Assembly: GCA_016874895.1 (NCBI GenBank)
Contig: VGSX01000008.1
Location: 1-29,715, forward strand
Direction of reading: 5' to 3'
Source: Deltaproteobacteria bacterium
GTDB lineage: Bacteria > Desulfobacterota > Desulfobaccia > Desulfobaccales > Desulfobaccaceae
Length of the DNA stretch: 29,715 nt
Each line of letters starts with the position of its first letter. Position 1 is the stretch's first letter. The notes beneath the pieces were generated by a model. The model saw only the letters and a program-made list of their open reading frames with translations, did no database searches and was not told the DNA's origin. Positions 1-6,870 of the stretch are shown here, piece after piece. The position numbers and the translations under genes were made by a program.

Positions 1-902
1 CCGGAGGACTCCACCACAAAGGGCAGCTTCCAGTTGGGGATGGCCATGGGACAGCCGGAGAGCATCACCCGGGGAGTGTTTTCCGGGACCACGCCCTGGT
101 GGGCCTTGACCCGCTCTTCCAGCTCATCGCAGAGCTTGTTGATCTGCTGGGTAAACCGGATGGGATCATCGTAAAAACTGATCTGGTTGATGAGCAGCAC
201 GTCCCGCCCTGAAATGGGGACGGGCGAGGCCGCCCGGAGTTGATTAAGGCGCTGCAAGGCCCGGCGGCGGTCATTCACCACCTTGATGGCGGCCTGGAGT
301 TTCTCGGCGGTGATCTTGTTGCCGGTAACTTCTTCGATCTTATCCTTGAACCGCAGAATCTCGGTTTTCCACAGATCCCGGTCGCAGGCGTTCTTCATCT
401 GGGGAATTTCCATGACATAGACCGGGGCATAGTCCGCGAAGATTTCGTAGGCCTTCTTTTTGCCGTCGCAGGTGGTCTCGCCCACCACCAGGTCGCAGGA
501 TTCAATATAGGGGCAGAGGCGGGACAGCTTGAAACCCACGAAAGATTTGATGAGGGCGCAGGTGTTCCGGGGCAGGATTTTTTCCGCGGCCTCCTTGCCG
601 ATTTCGGCCCCGGCGCACAGGCCCACCTGAATGGCGTCCGCAGCCAGGACGATTTCCTCGGGGACAAAAACGCAGAAAGTGCCGATAATCTTTTTGCCCT
701 GGGCCTTGGCCTCCTGCAGCTCCTTGATGCGCAGACCGTGCACTTCGGTCAAGACGAAATCCAGGTATTCCATACCCTTGAGCCTCTTGTCCTGGGTCAG
801 GTAGATGTCCCCATAAAACTTGCCCAACACTGCCAGCAGGCCTTCATGGGCCGCCAGGTCCAGGTTTAATTTTTCCCACATCTCATCGTATGGCGTCGGC
901 AT
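1..902 (-). CDS. 2-hydroxyacyl-CoA dehydratase family / double-cubane cluster protein (3' end cut by window)
   Basis: Partial gene; about 300 residues are visible and the C-terminus lies beyond the window edge. The family contains the HgdB/BcrB-C type subunits and the double-cubane cluster proteins, which perform low-potential reductions after ATP-driven electron injection by a BadF/HgdC-type activator. Family signatures seen are GTFCVFVPEEI (residues 74-84), NTCALIKS (113-120), CPYIESCDLVVGETTCDGKK (130-149) and, near the cut, GCPMAIPNWKL. Cys77, 96, 115, 130, 136 and 145 are candidate cluster ligands. The ATG at 902 has a good SD (AAAGGAG, 909-915). The gene has its own promoter candidate at 1086-1114, so it need not depend on the hdr/mvhD operon upstream. 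The family call is firm; the substrate is unknown. Confidence 0.85.
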   Translation of the reverse strand, partial: MPTPYDEMWEKLNLDLAAHEGLLAVLGKFYGDIYLTQDKRLKGMEYLDFVLTEVHGLRIKELQEAKAQGKKIIGTFCVFVPEEIVLAADAIQVGLCAGAEIGKEAAEKILPRNTCALIKSFVGFKLSRLCPYIESCDLVVGETTCDGKKKAYEIFADYAPVYVMEIPQMKNACDRDLWKTEILRFKDKIEEVTGNKITAEKLQAAIKVVNDRRRALQRLNQLRAASPVPISGRDVLLINQISFYDDPIRFTQQINKLCDELEERVKAHQGVVPENTPRVMLSGCPMAIPNWKLPFVVESS

Positions 903-968
903 ATTTTTCTCCTTTGCAATGGGTGGACTGTCAGAGTCCGGTAAGTATGGGTGGGCAGGAAAAAGCGA

Positions 969-988
969 AGGCATTCAGCAATCAGCAC
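969..988. repeat. Short dispersed repeat (GGCRTTCAGC), copy in dehydratase gene leader
   Basis: AGGCATTCAGCAATCAGCAC is the partner of the copy at 11674-11693, with 17 of 20 identical. It lies in the predicted 5' leader of the dehydratase-family gene. Confidence 0.4.
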
Positions 989-1085
989 AAACAAGGCCGG
1001 CTTAAACGATCCCGGCAGCTGCAGGGCGGCTTCAGCGGGTGAAAAGAGTGGGAAATATCCCAAAAACTTCGATTATCGTGAGTTA

Positions 1086-1114
1086 ATTTAACTGAGATAA
1101 TATTAATCCGTCAA
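1086..1114 (-). promoter_or_regulatory. sigma70-like promoter for the dehydratase-family gene
   Basis: On the minus strand, TTGACG (1109-1114) and TTAAAT (1086-1091) are separated by exactly 17 bp in a strongly AT-rich patch. Transcription would start near 1079, giving a leader of about 175 nt. The leader contains a small hairpin (925-929 with 935-939) just upstream of the SD. This is a sequence match only; the start has not been mapped. Confidence 0.5.
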
Positions 1115-1205
1115 ATAGATAAAACTAATATATATAATGAGATATATAGAGAATTTCAAGGAAGTTGTCAGTGAGTCCAGGTATAGAGTCACTTCCTTGT
1201 TCCCA

Positions 1206-1223
1206 TCTCCCCTTGCGGGGAGA
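1206..1223. repeat. GC-rich palindromic repeat (CTCTCCCC family), copy 1
   Basis: A perfect 7-bp inverted repeat, TCTCCCC / GGGGAGA, has a TTGC loop and is followed by GGGTCAGGGTAAGGGG. Palindromes of this style, flanked by GAGGGTCAGGGTGAGGGG-like sequence, are frequent REP-like elements in proteobacterial intergenic regions. Related palindromes occur at 4692-4710 and 28534-28555. Confidence 0.5.
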
Positions 1224-1284
1224 GGGTCAGGGTAAGGGGTGTAAAGGAAAAAATCTCTCGCCAGAAATCAAAGAGCCTGCTCCT

Positions 1285-2583
1285 TTACAGCCCGACTTCG
1301 GCCAAATCCGGGCCCAGGTAAACCCTTTCGTTTTCCCCCAGGATGCCCAGGGAGAGACAGATGAGGGTCCACAGGTGGACGGTACGATAATGGGCTCCGT
1401 AATGTATGCCCAGTTCTTCTATTTGGGCGTGGCAGTTGTGGCAGGGCGTGATAACGTAAGGAGCCCCGGTGGCCACGATCTGGTCGTTTTTGAATCTGCC
1501 GTAAGCCAGGCGCTCTTCTTTGTACGGGGCCTGCAGGGCGCCGCCGCCCCCGCCGCAACAGAAGTTATTCAGCCGGTTGGGAAACATCTCGATGAAATTT
1601 TCTTCTCCCACTACGGTCTTGGACACGAAACGGAGTGCGTCGGCCCACACCTCGCCATAGGATTTGCGCACAATATTACAGGGGTCCTGGAGGGTAAACT
1701 TGACCTTGAGGTCTTTATTCCAGTCCGAGTTCACCTTGAGCTTACCCTCCCGGAGCCATTGGGCATACAGCATCACAATGGGGACCAGCTCGAACTTATG
1801 GGGAATCTTGAAGCGCTGCAGACCTTCCCAGAGGGAGTAGGTGACGTGGCCGCATTCGGTACTGATGTAGTACTTGCACCCCAGGTTGTCGGCCTGTGCG
1901 GTGGTCTGACGGGTGACTTTTTCCCAGGACTCGTCGTCGGCCAGGAACATACAGTAGTTTTCTCCCCCCCAACCGCAGCTGCTATAGGTCCAATCAGCCC
2001 CCACCAGGTGCAGAATTTTCCACAAAGGCACCATTTCCTCGGGCTCGTTGGTGGGCTCCCGGGAATTCTGGTTCAAAAAGTAGGTGGCTCCCTGCTTGTC
2101 AATAGGGGCTTGCAGATTTTCAAACCCCGGCTGGCTTTCCCTGACCTCGGCCAAGACGTCCTCCACCACGAAGATGAAGTCTTCGGTGGTAATTCCGGTG
2201 GCGCAACCGCTGGAGTTGCTCATGGCCATGTCGCAGGAGCGCAATATGCCCTTGGGCCGTTTTTCCCGGGGCCAGGCCGCCCGGGCCTGATACACCAGGG
2301 CCGGGATGTTGATGTTCATGGGGCAGGCGTGGACGCAGCGTTTGCACATGGTGCACATCCAGACCCAGGGAGTGGTGGTGACTTCTTCATCCATACCCAA
2401 AAAAGCCATCCGCAGAAACTTCCGGGGATCGAGGCCCTCCAAACCGGTGGCCGGGCAGCCGGCCGCGCAGGTGCCGCAGGTCAGGCAGGCGTTGAGATTG
2501 CCGCCGTCAGGCAAAAGTTTCATGACCCGATCTCGAAAGGATTCCCCCCGGCCGGGTTTCAACTGCAGGCGTTGTTCTGACAT
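1285..2583 (-). CDS. HdrC-HdrB type (HdrD-like) iron-sulfur electron-transfer protein
   Basis: A 432-residue soluble redox protein. The N-terminal third carries two 4Fe-4S motifs of HdrC type: Cys33/36/39/43 (CLTCGTCAAGCP) and Cys77/80/83/87 (CTMCKRCVHACP). The C-terminal part carries one full CCG (cysteine-rich, HdrB/HdrD) set: Cys302, the Cys342-Cys343 pair followed by a glycine run, and Cys381/Cys384, which would bind a noncubane 4Fe-4S cluster. A second, incomplete CCG-like set is visible around Cys203, 211 and 244. The SD GGAGG precedes ATG 2583. It lies 48 bp after an MvhD-like gene, which fits an Hdr/Mvh-type electron-transfer or bifurcation module. No HdrA flavin subunit is encoded here. 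The partner and electron acceptor are unknown. Confidence 0.85.
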   Translation of the reverse strand: MSEQRLQLKPGRGESFRDRVMKLLPDGGNLNACLTCGTCAAGCPATGLEGLDPRKFLRMAFLGMDEEVTTTPWVWMCTMCKRCVHACPMNINIPALVYQARAAWPREKRPKGILRSCDMAMSNSSGCATGITTEDFIFVVEDVLAEVRESQPGFENLQAPIDKQGATYFLNQNSREPTNEPEEMVPLWKILHLVGADWTYSSCGWGGENYCMFLADDESWEKVTRQTTAQADNLGCKYYISTECGHVTYSLWEGLQRFKIPHKFELVPIVMLYAQWLREGKLKVNSDWNKDLKVKFTLQDPCNIVRKSYGEVWADALRFVSKTVVGEENFIEMFPNRLNNFCCGGGGGALQAPYKEERLAYGRFKNDQIVATGAPYVITPCHNCHAQIEELGIHYGAHYRTVHLWTLICLSLGILGENERVYLGPDLAEVGL

Positions 2584-2631
2584 TTCTCTATTGCCTCCGT
2601 ATGTTATCTCTTCAAAGGAGCTAACTTGTTG

Positions 2632-3081
2632 TTACGCCTGGGCCTGTGACGCCGCCGCTGCCGCAACCGCCTTTTGTTTCCGCAACGGCCCCAGTTGCCT
2701 GATCCTCTCGGTGAAGTCAGTGCAGCATTGGGCGAACTGCGGACCCATGCCCGAGGAATTATAGAACATCTCCACCCTGGCCGGATCGATGCCGATGCCC
2801 TTGAGAATTTCCTTGGCCCGCTTGGCCCGGGTGGTGGCAAAGTAATTGCCTTCGATGTAATGGCAGTCCCCCAGGAGGCAGCCGGACAGGAAGACCCCGT
2901 CGGCACCCACCTCAAAGGCCTGCAAGATATGGGTCAGGTCCACTCTGCCGGTGCAGGGGACTTTGAGAATATGGACATTGGTGGGATACTGCACCCGCAT
3001 GGAGCCGGCCAAATCCGCGGCGGCATAGGAGCACCATTGACAACAAAAACACAGAATTTTCGGTTCAAATCGTTCTGCCAT
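2632..3081 (-). CDS. mvhD: MvhD/FlpD-family [2Fe-2S] electron-transfer subunit, paralogue 1
   Basis: A 149-residue member of the MvhD/FlpD family, the small iron-sulfur subunit that passes electrons between a hydrogenase or dehydrogenase and heterodisulfide reductase HdrA. The conserved cysteines are visible: CFCCQWC near residues 11-17, PCTGRVD, SGCLLGDCHY and a CC pair near the C-terminus, followed by an alanine-rich tail. ATG 3081 is preceded by AAGGAG, which overlaps the stop of the small gene upstream, so the three genes look translationally linked. It is closely related to the copy at 3323-3778; most positions are identical by eye. Confidence 0.88.
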   Translation of the reverse strand: MAERFEPKILCFCCQWCSYAAADLAGSMRVQYPTNVHILKVPCTGRVDLTHILQAFEVGADGVFLSGCLLGDCHYIEGNYFATTRAKRAKEILKGIGIDPARVEMFYNSSGMGPQFAQCCTDFTERIRQLGPLRKQKAVAAAAASQAQA

Positions 3082-3092
3082 ATTTACTCTCC

Positions 3093-3326
3093 TTATGGTG
3101 GCGTAACGGTAACTAATTTTTGCCTTGCTGCTTCAACTCTCCGGCCGGCGCGGTTACCCCGCTGGCGCAGAAAAAAGTTTATGGACAGGGCCAGGGCTGC
3201 GGTCTCTGCCAGTTCAAAGGCGTGCAGCCTCACCGGCGCAGCCTCAACCCTGGGAACTTCTTGTAAAACCAGATTGTTAAACAACGCCATGATCTCCCGC
3301 AGCGATCCGGCCAAGCCACCGATCAT
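3093..3326 (-). CDS. Small unknown protein translationally coupled between two mvhD paralogues
   Basis: Not recognised. It is 77 residues long, with a hydrophobic/amphipathic first half (MIGGLAGSLREIMALFNNLV) and a basic, arginine-rich second half. There are no cysteines and no clear transmembrane span. Evidence that it is real: its ATG overlaps the upstream mvhD stop as ATGA (3323-3326), a GGAGG lies 7 nt before the start, and the next gene's SD covers its stop. It could be an assembly or scaffold peptide for the redox complex; that is a guess from position only. Confidence 0.6.
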   Translation of the reverse strand: MIGGLAGSLREIMALFNNLVLQEVPRVEAAPVRLHAFELAETAALALSINFFLRQRGNRAGRRVEAARQKLVTVTPP

Positions 3327-3778
3327 GCCCCCACCTCCACCGGGATGGCGTCCGGGGACTCTGTGGACTTTTTGTGCCGCAGGGGGCCCAATCGCCGGAT
3401 GCGTTCGGTAAAATCAATACAGCACTGGGCGAACTGCGGCCCCATGCCGGCGGAATTGAAATACATTTCCACCCGCTCCGGCTCCACCCCGATGCTTGCC
3501 AGGATTTTTTTCACCCGCTTGACCCGGTTCACGGCCCAATAATTGCCCTCCACATAGTGGCACTCCCCCAGGAGGCAACCGGATAAAAAGACTCCATCGG
3601 CGCCGTATTCAAAGGCCTTCAAGATATGCAGGATGTCCACTCGGCCGGTGCAGGGCACCTTGATGATGCGGATGTTGGGGGGGTACTGCAGGCGCATGGA
3701 CCCGGCCAGGTCCGCCGCGGCATAGGAACACCACTGACAGCAGAAAACAACAATCTTGGGTTCAAAAGACTCGGCCAT
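3323..3778 (-). CDS. mvhD: MvhD/FlpD-family [2Fe-2S] electron-transfer subunit, paralogue 2
   Basis: A 151-residue paralogue of the gene at 2632-3081 and first gene of the operon. It has the same cysteine pattern: FCCQWC, PCTGRVD, SGCLLGECHY and a QCC pair near residue 120. The longer reading from 3793 adds five residues, but ATG 3778 is preferred because GGGAG lies about 8 nt upstream and the N-terminus (MAESFEPKI) then matches the paralogue (MAERFEPKI). Its TGA overlaps the next ATG. Two MvhD copies in one operon suggest either a two-copy complex or two alternative electron donors for one Hdr module (inference). Confidence 0.87.
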   Translation of the reverse strand: MAESFEPKIVVFCCQWCSYAAADLAGSMRLQYPPNIRIIKVPCTGRVDILHILKAFEYGADGVFLSGCLLGECHYVEGNYWAVNRVKRVKKILASIGVEPERVEMYFNSAGMGPQFAQCCIDFTERIRRLGPLRHKKSTESPDAIPVEVGA

Positions 3779-3889
3779 CACACACTCTCCCATTCCCTGA
3801 GCCAGGGGAAACCTGTTTAGGGTCCAAAGCAGCAGCGCCAGCCGGGGAAAGGCGGGAAGGGCCGAAACGAAGACCTAAGAGGGACCGCG

Positions 3890-3935
3890 GGCGAGTTAGC
3901 AGCCTAAGATTCTCTGGCCGAGAACATTACTCGCC
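3890..3935 (-). ncRNA. Candidate structured leader element (three-way junction) of the mvhD operon
   Basis: In the ~340-nt leader between the promoter at 4125-4154 and the mvhD start, a closing stem pairs 3929-3935 with 3890-3896 (GGCGAGT/ACTCGCC, 7 bp). It encloses two hairpins: TTCTC/GAGAA (3920-3924 with 3910-3914, 5-nt loop) and TTAG/CTAA (3904-3907 with 3896-3899, 4-nt loop; its last pair competes with the closing stem). I do not match it to any riboswitch I know. It could be a regulatory RNA fold or chance pairing. Confidence 0.25.
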
Positions 3936-4124
3936 TGGGAAGCTGAACTGAGCCGGGCAGAAAGAAGTAAAAAAAGAAAATTATTCGCTTAAGTGAGGAT
4001 TAATGCAATGATGGCATTCTTCGGCCTGGCCCTGTCCCTACCGAACCCGGGTAGATCGCTTGGCTGCGTCAGGTAAAGCCGAAAAATAAGGGCATGAAAG
4101 GTATCCTAAAAGCGTATTAGCATC

Positions 4125-4154
4125 ACCATACTATGATATTTGCCTATTTGTCAA
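4125..4154 (-). promoter_or_regulatory. sigma70-like promoter for the mvhD-hdr operon
   Basis: On the minus strand, TTGACA (4149-4154, perfect -35) and TATGGT (4125-4130) are separated by 18 bp in AT-rich sequence. Transcription would begin near 4117, leaving an unusually long leader of about 340 nt before the first gene start at 3778. Confidence 0.5.
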
Positions 4155-4547
4155 ATTGAAAATATCTATAATTATGATCATGGTCCTTAGAAAAAAACTA
4201 TGCTAACGAGCCCCCGCCCGGTGGAGCCTCTTAAGCAAACTTGTGATAATTATTTGAAATTATTTCTTTAGCTGACGGCTCTAAGCTGACCGCTGAACGC
4301 TTACAAACAAAATATATAAGATCAACAGCACAGGCTTTCAATACCTTGAAGACCGGGCAGGCACAGACCTCCAGGGCTGCCATCGGCCTGGAGGCCTGAA
4401 TCAGCGAGAGGCTTTTTTCTGACTTGATCTGATCCGCCGGAGGCATTAACCTAACTGATGAGCTACTCATTTCCCGGCGGCCGGCGGGTTTGCCAGCCTA
4501 CCGCATTACCCTCCAAAATCATGCATGAGCTGGGTACATAACGTATA

Positions 4548-4559
4548 GGCGTTCAGCTG
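4548..4559. repeat. Short dispersed repeat (GGCRTTCAGC), spacer copy
   Basis: AGGCGTTCAGCT is identical to the first 12 bases of the copy at 11674-11693. The match includes two more bases upstream (AT) before it ends. It is intergenic. Confidence 0.35.
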
Positions 4560-4691
4560 GTTAATTAAGGTTATCCCTTGAGCCGGCTAATGAAGCCCAC
4601 CGTTTCAAGCTTATAGTTTCTTATCGGGACTTCTTGTGCCTGTTTTCCCTTATTTGGTGGAATTTACCTAGCAAATAACTTCCTTTAGTCC

Positions 4692-4710
4692 CCTCTCCCT
4701 CTGGGAGAGG
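4692..4710. repeat. GC-rich palindromic repeat (CTCTCCCC family), copy 2
   Basis: A perfect 8-bp inverted repeat, CCTCTCCC / GGGAGAGG, with a TCT loop. It lies about 58 bp before the metallo-hydrolase start and is followed by AGAAGGG. It is of the same kind as the palindrome at 1206-1223. Confidence 0.45.
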
Positions 4711-4767
4711 AGAAGGGTTCTGGCATATTTTGAGTTATTTTCATGGTTCGCGGGTGACTTAAAACTC

Positions 4768-5886
4768 ATGAAAATTACCAGGCGACTAGGCTTTTTTGGG
4801 GTATTTCTGGTAACGCTTCTGGCCGGTGCGGCGTTCTTAACGATATTCTGGGAGGTGATGGCGCAGAACCAGGCCCCCCCCCATCACCAGCCCGGAGGTT
4901 TTCGCAATCCGCATTTCGACGCCTCCGGCCGGGGAAAAGATTTTTTCCGCTGGCGGTTCGGGTTGGGTCCCAAGGAAGAGCCGGCTCTTTCGCCGGAGAC
5001 TATCCCGGCTTTTCACCCCCAGATGACCCCGGTGGATCTGAATTGCCTGAACCACGCCGATCCGGAGACGATTCAAATTACCTGGTTCGGGCACAGTACT
5101 TTCCTGATCCAGGTGGCGGGGCTGAATATTCTCACTGACCCCCATTTCAATCACCGGGCCTCGCCGGTAAGTTTTGCCGGACCCCGGAGGCTAACACCGC
5201 TTCCTCTGCGGCAGGAAGAACTGCCGCCCATTCAGGCCGCAATAGTCAGCCACAATCATTACGACCATTTGGACAGGACCACCGTCCGCAAATTAGGAAA
5301 TGGGGTGAGATTTTTCGTGCCATTGGGGTTGGCCCAATGGTTCCGCCGGGAGGGTTTGGAGAATGTCGAGGAATTGGACTGGTGGCAAACCACCCGGTTC
5401 GGTGCCATACGTCTCCATTGTGTCCCGGCCCAGCATTTCTCCATCCGTACCCCCTTTGACACCAATAAGGCTCTCTGGGCCGGCTGGGTCCTGGCCACCC
5501 CCCCGGGGAATATTTACTTTGCCGGAGATACCGGTTACTCCCCTGATTTTTGGGAGATCGGCGCAAGACTGGGGCCCATGCGCCTGGCCCTGATACCCAT
5601 CGGGGGGTACAGGCCCCGCTGGTTTATGCGGCCCATGCATCTAGACCCAGGAGAAGCCGTGCAGGTGCATCGAGATGTGCGTTCCCAGCAATCCATCGGC
5701 ATGCACTGGGGGACCTTCAAACTGACCGAGGAACCCCTGGCGGAACCCCCCCTGCTCTTGCAGAAAGAACTTGCCGAGGCTGGGGTTCCGGCTGGCCGCT
5801 TCATCGTTTTGGGATTCGGGGAAACGAGGGTTTTTCGACCTGAGGTTACAGAGGAGCAGGAAAGGGGAGGGGCAGCCGGACGATAA
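4768..5886 (+). CDS. Metallo-beta-lactamase-fold hydrolase, NAPE-PLD/RomA/UlaG-like, with N-terminal membrane anchor or signal
   Basis: 372 residues and the only plus-strand gene. After two arginines, residues 7-32 are hydrophobic, indicating export or inner-membrane anchoring. The MBL core has TWFGHSTFLI (105-114), the metal motif HNHYDHLD (162-169: His162, His164, Asp166, His167), His223, the bridging Asp254 in FAGDTGYS, and His313 in MHWGTFKLTEEP. HLDPGEAV (291-298) is characteristic of the N-acylphosphatidylethanolamine-phospholipase D-like/RomA group. Bacterial members are putative phosphodiesterases, so the substrate here is unknown. The SD before ATG 4768 is weak. The stop is 5 bp from the convergent thioesterase stop. 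Confidence 0.88.
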   Translation: MKITRRLGFFGVFLVTLLAGAAFLTIFWEVMAQNQAPPHHQPGGFRNPHFDASGRGKDFFRWRFGLGPKEEPALSPETIPAFHPQMTPVDLNCLNHADPETIQITWFGHSTFLIQVAGLNILTDPHFNHRASPVSFAGPRRLTPLPLRQEELPPIQAAIVSHNHYDHLDRTTVRKLGNGVRFFVPLGLAQWFRREGLENVEELDWWQTTRFGAIRLHCVPAQHFSIRTPFDTNKALWAGWVLATPPGNIYFAGDTGYSPDFWEIGARLGPMRLALIPIGGYRPRWFMRPMHLDPGEAVQVHRDVRSQQSIGMHWGTFKLTEEPLAEPPLLLQKELAEAGVPAGRFIVLGFGETRVFRPEVTEEQERGGAAGR

Positions 5887-5891
5887 CGGCC

Positions 5892-6308
5892 TCAACCCAT
5901 GAAAGTTTCCAGTCGTTGCCGCAATTCCGGCGGCAAGGGAATGGGTCTGCCGGAAAAATTTATGCTCACCGTGGTAATACGTGCATCGTTGGCCAGCTTG
6001 CCGGTGGCGCTTAAGAAAAGTTGCTGGTGGAATTGCACGCTCCGACTTTTAAGCAGTGGAACGGTGGTTATGATATCGATCTGATCATCATAGCGCACCG
6101 GTTGCCGGTAGTGCAGGTGGGCTTCCACCACGGCTAAATGAACCTGGCGGGCCACGAGTTCGGGGTAACCGAAGCCCAGGTCTCGCAGGAGGGCTTCCCG
6201 GGCCAGTTCGAAGAAGTGAAAATAGTTGCCGTGATAAACGGCCTGGCCCATGTCAATCTCATACAGCGGGACGCGGTAAGAATATCGATGACCTTTGTTC
6301 GTCTGCAT
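5892..6308 (-). CDS. YbgC/FadM-type hotdog acyl-CoA thioesterase
   Basis: 138 residues, a single hotdog-fold domain. The motif YEIDMGQAVYHGNYFHFFE (residues 16-34) matches the YbgC/4-hydroxybenzoyl-CoA thioesterase signature, and Asp19 aligns with the catalytic aspartate. Members hydrolyse short or medium acyl-CoA or aromatic acyl-CoA in the cytoplasm. The SD before ATG 6308 is weak and no promoter is obvious. The gene lies directly downstream of the rplQ terminator, so it may be expressed by read-through. It could also be labelled a generic acyl-CoA thioesterase; the substrate is not deducible. Confidence 0.85.
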   Translation of the reverse strand: MQTNKGHRYSYRVPLYEIDMGQAVYHGNYFHFFELAREALLRDLGFGYPELVARQVHLAVVEAHLHYRQPVRYDDQIDIITTVPLLKSRSVQFHQQLFLSATGKLANDARITTVSINFSGRPIPLPPELRQRLETFMG

Positions 6309-6375
6309 ATTTTCCGGATACGGCTTTATATCACTTTGCCCTCAAGGCGGTGGAAAATGCTTCTGGCTTGTTAAA

Positions 6376-6402
6376 CGGCACCCTGGCTCCCAGTCCGTGC
6401 CG
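6376..6402 (-). terminator. Second stem-loop downstream of the main terminator
   Basis: CGGCAC/GTGCCG (6376-6381 with 6397-6402) encloses CTGG/CCAG (6383-6386 with 6390-6393, 3-nt loop). The following T-run on the minus strand is only three bases. It may be a back-up terminator or an RNA-stabilising stem 3' of the ribosomal operon. Confidence 0.4.
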
Positions 6403-6414
6403 CTGGCCCCGGCA

Positions 6415-6448
6415 GAAAAAAGGCGGGGAGATAGCCTCCTCCCCGCCT
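6415..6448 (-). terminator. Intrinsic terminator of the S10-spc-alpha superoperon
   Basis: On the minus strand, a perfect 10-bp GC-rich stem (6439-6448 with 6421-6430, 8-nt loop) is followed immediately by a run of six T (complement of 6416-6421). It begins 20 bp after the rplQ stop. Confidence 0.9.
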
Positions 6449-6468
6449 GAAGTTAACGACTACCGGGT

Positions 6469-6870
6469 TTATTGGCCGGCAGATTTAGATTTTTTACCCT
6501 TCTTGATTTTTTCCGGTCGCCCCAGTAATTCGATGATGGCTATGGGGGCTGCGTCGCCCAGGCGGGGCCCTTTGGGGATAATACGGGTATAGCCCCCCGG
6601 CCGGTCTTGAAACCGTTCCCGCAAATCGCCGAAAAGTTTGGCCACCACGTCTTTGGAGCGGACCACGGCCAAGGCCTGGCGGCGGGCGTGAAGATCGTTC
6701 TTTTTTGCCAATGTGATTATTTTTTCCGCCAGCTGCCGTAATTCCTTGGCCTTGGCGGAGGTCGTCTCCAGGCGTTCATGGTCCAACAGCGAAGTGACGA
6801 GATTGCGCATCAGTGATATGCGATGCTCTTTGGTCCGGGAAAGTTGTCTCCCAGCTTTCCGGTGCCTCAT
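6469..6870 (-). CDS. rplQ: 50S ribosomal protein L17
   Basis: 133 residues, last gene of the superoperon. It has the L17 hallmark N-terminus MRHRKAGRQLSRTKEHR with LMRNLVTSLLDHERLETT, and a lysine-rich C-terminal tail (KIKKGKKSKS). L17 binds 23S rRNA near the exit-tunnel side of the large subunit. The start overlaps the rpoA stop by four bases (ATGA, 6867-6870), the usual coupling of rpoA and rplQ. A strong terminator follows. Confidence 0.97.
   Translation of the reverse strand: MRHRKAGRQLSRTKEHRISLMRNLVTSLLDHERLETTSAKAKELRQLAEKIITLAKKNDLHARRQALAVVRSKDVVAKLFGDLRERFQDRPGGYTRIIPKGPRLGDAAPIAIIELLGRPEKIKKGKKSKSAGQ

Larger units (their letters stand above)
903..1284. other. Intergenic region between the hdr-like gene and the dehydratase-family gene
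   Basis: No gene is credible here. The region holds the promoter at 1086-1114, one copy of the GGCRTTCAGC short repeat (969-988) and a GC-rich palindrome of the CTCTCCCC family (1206-1223). An 8-bp inverted repeat (1241-1248 with 1281-1288) overlaps the stop of the hdr-like gene. It lacks a T-run, so it is a poor intrinsic terminator. Confidence 0.6.
3779..4767. other. Long gene-poor spacer
   Basis: This is nearly 1 kb between divergent genes. It contains the mvhD-operon promoter and leader, copies of the GGCGTTCAGC short repeat (4548-4559 forward, 4284-4303 inverted) and a CTCTCCC palindrome (4692-4710). A short reading frame at 4231-4470 minus has no convincing ribosome site or family and is not called. 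I found no confident promoter for the plus-strand gene at 4768. Confidence 0.6.

Noticed and set aside
240..869. 209-residue plus-strand open frame
   Set aside because: Antisense to the dehydratase-family gene whose conserved motifs read well on the minus strand.
1241..1288. Inverted repeat at the end of the hdr-like gene as a terminator
   Set aside because: The 8-bp stem has a 32-nt loop and no T-run on the transcribed side.
1165..2580. 471-residue plus-strand open frame
   Set aside because: Exact antisense shadow of the HdrC-HdrB type gene; the minus-strand product has clear cysteine motifs and this one has no family features.
4231..4470. 79-residue minus-strand frame in the long spacer
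   Set aside because: Poor ribosome site (GGGAA only 2 nt from ATG), no recognisable domain, and it overlaps a short-repeat copy.
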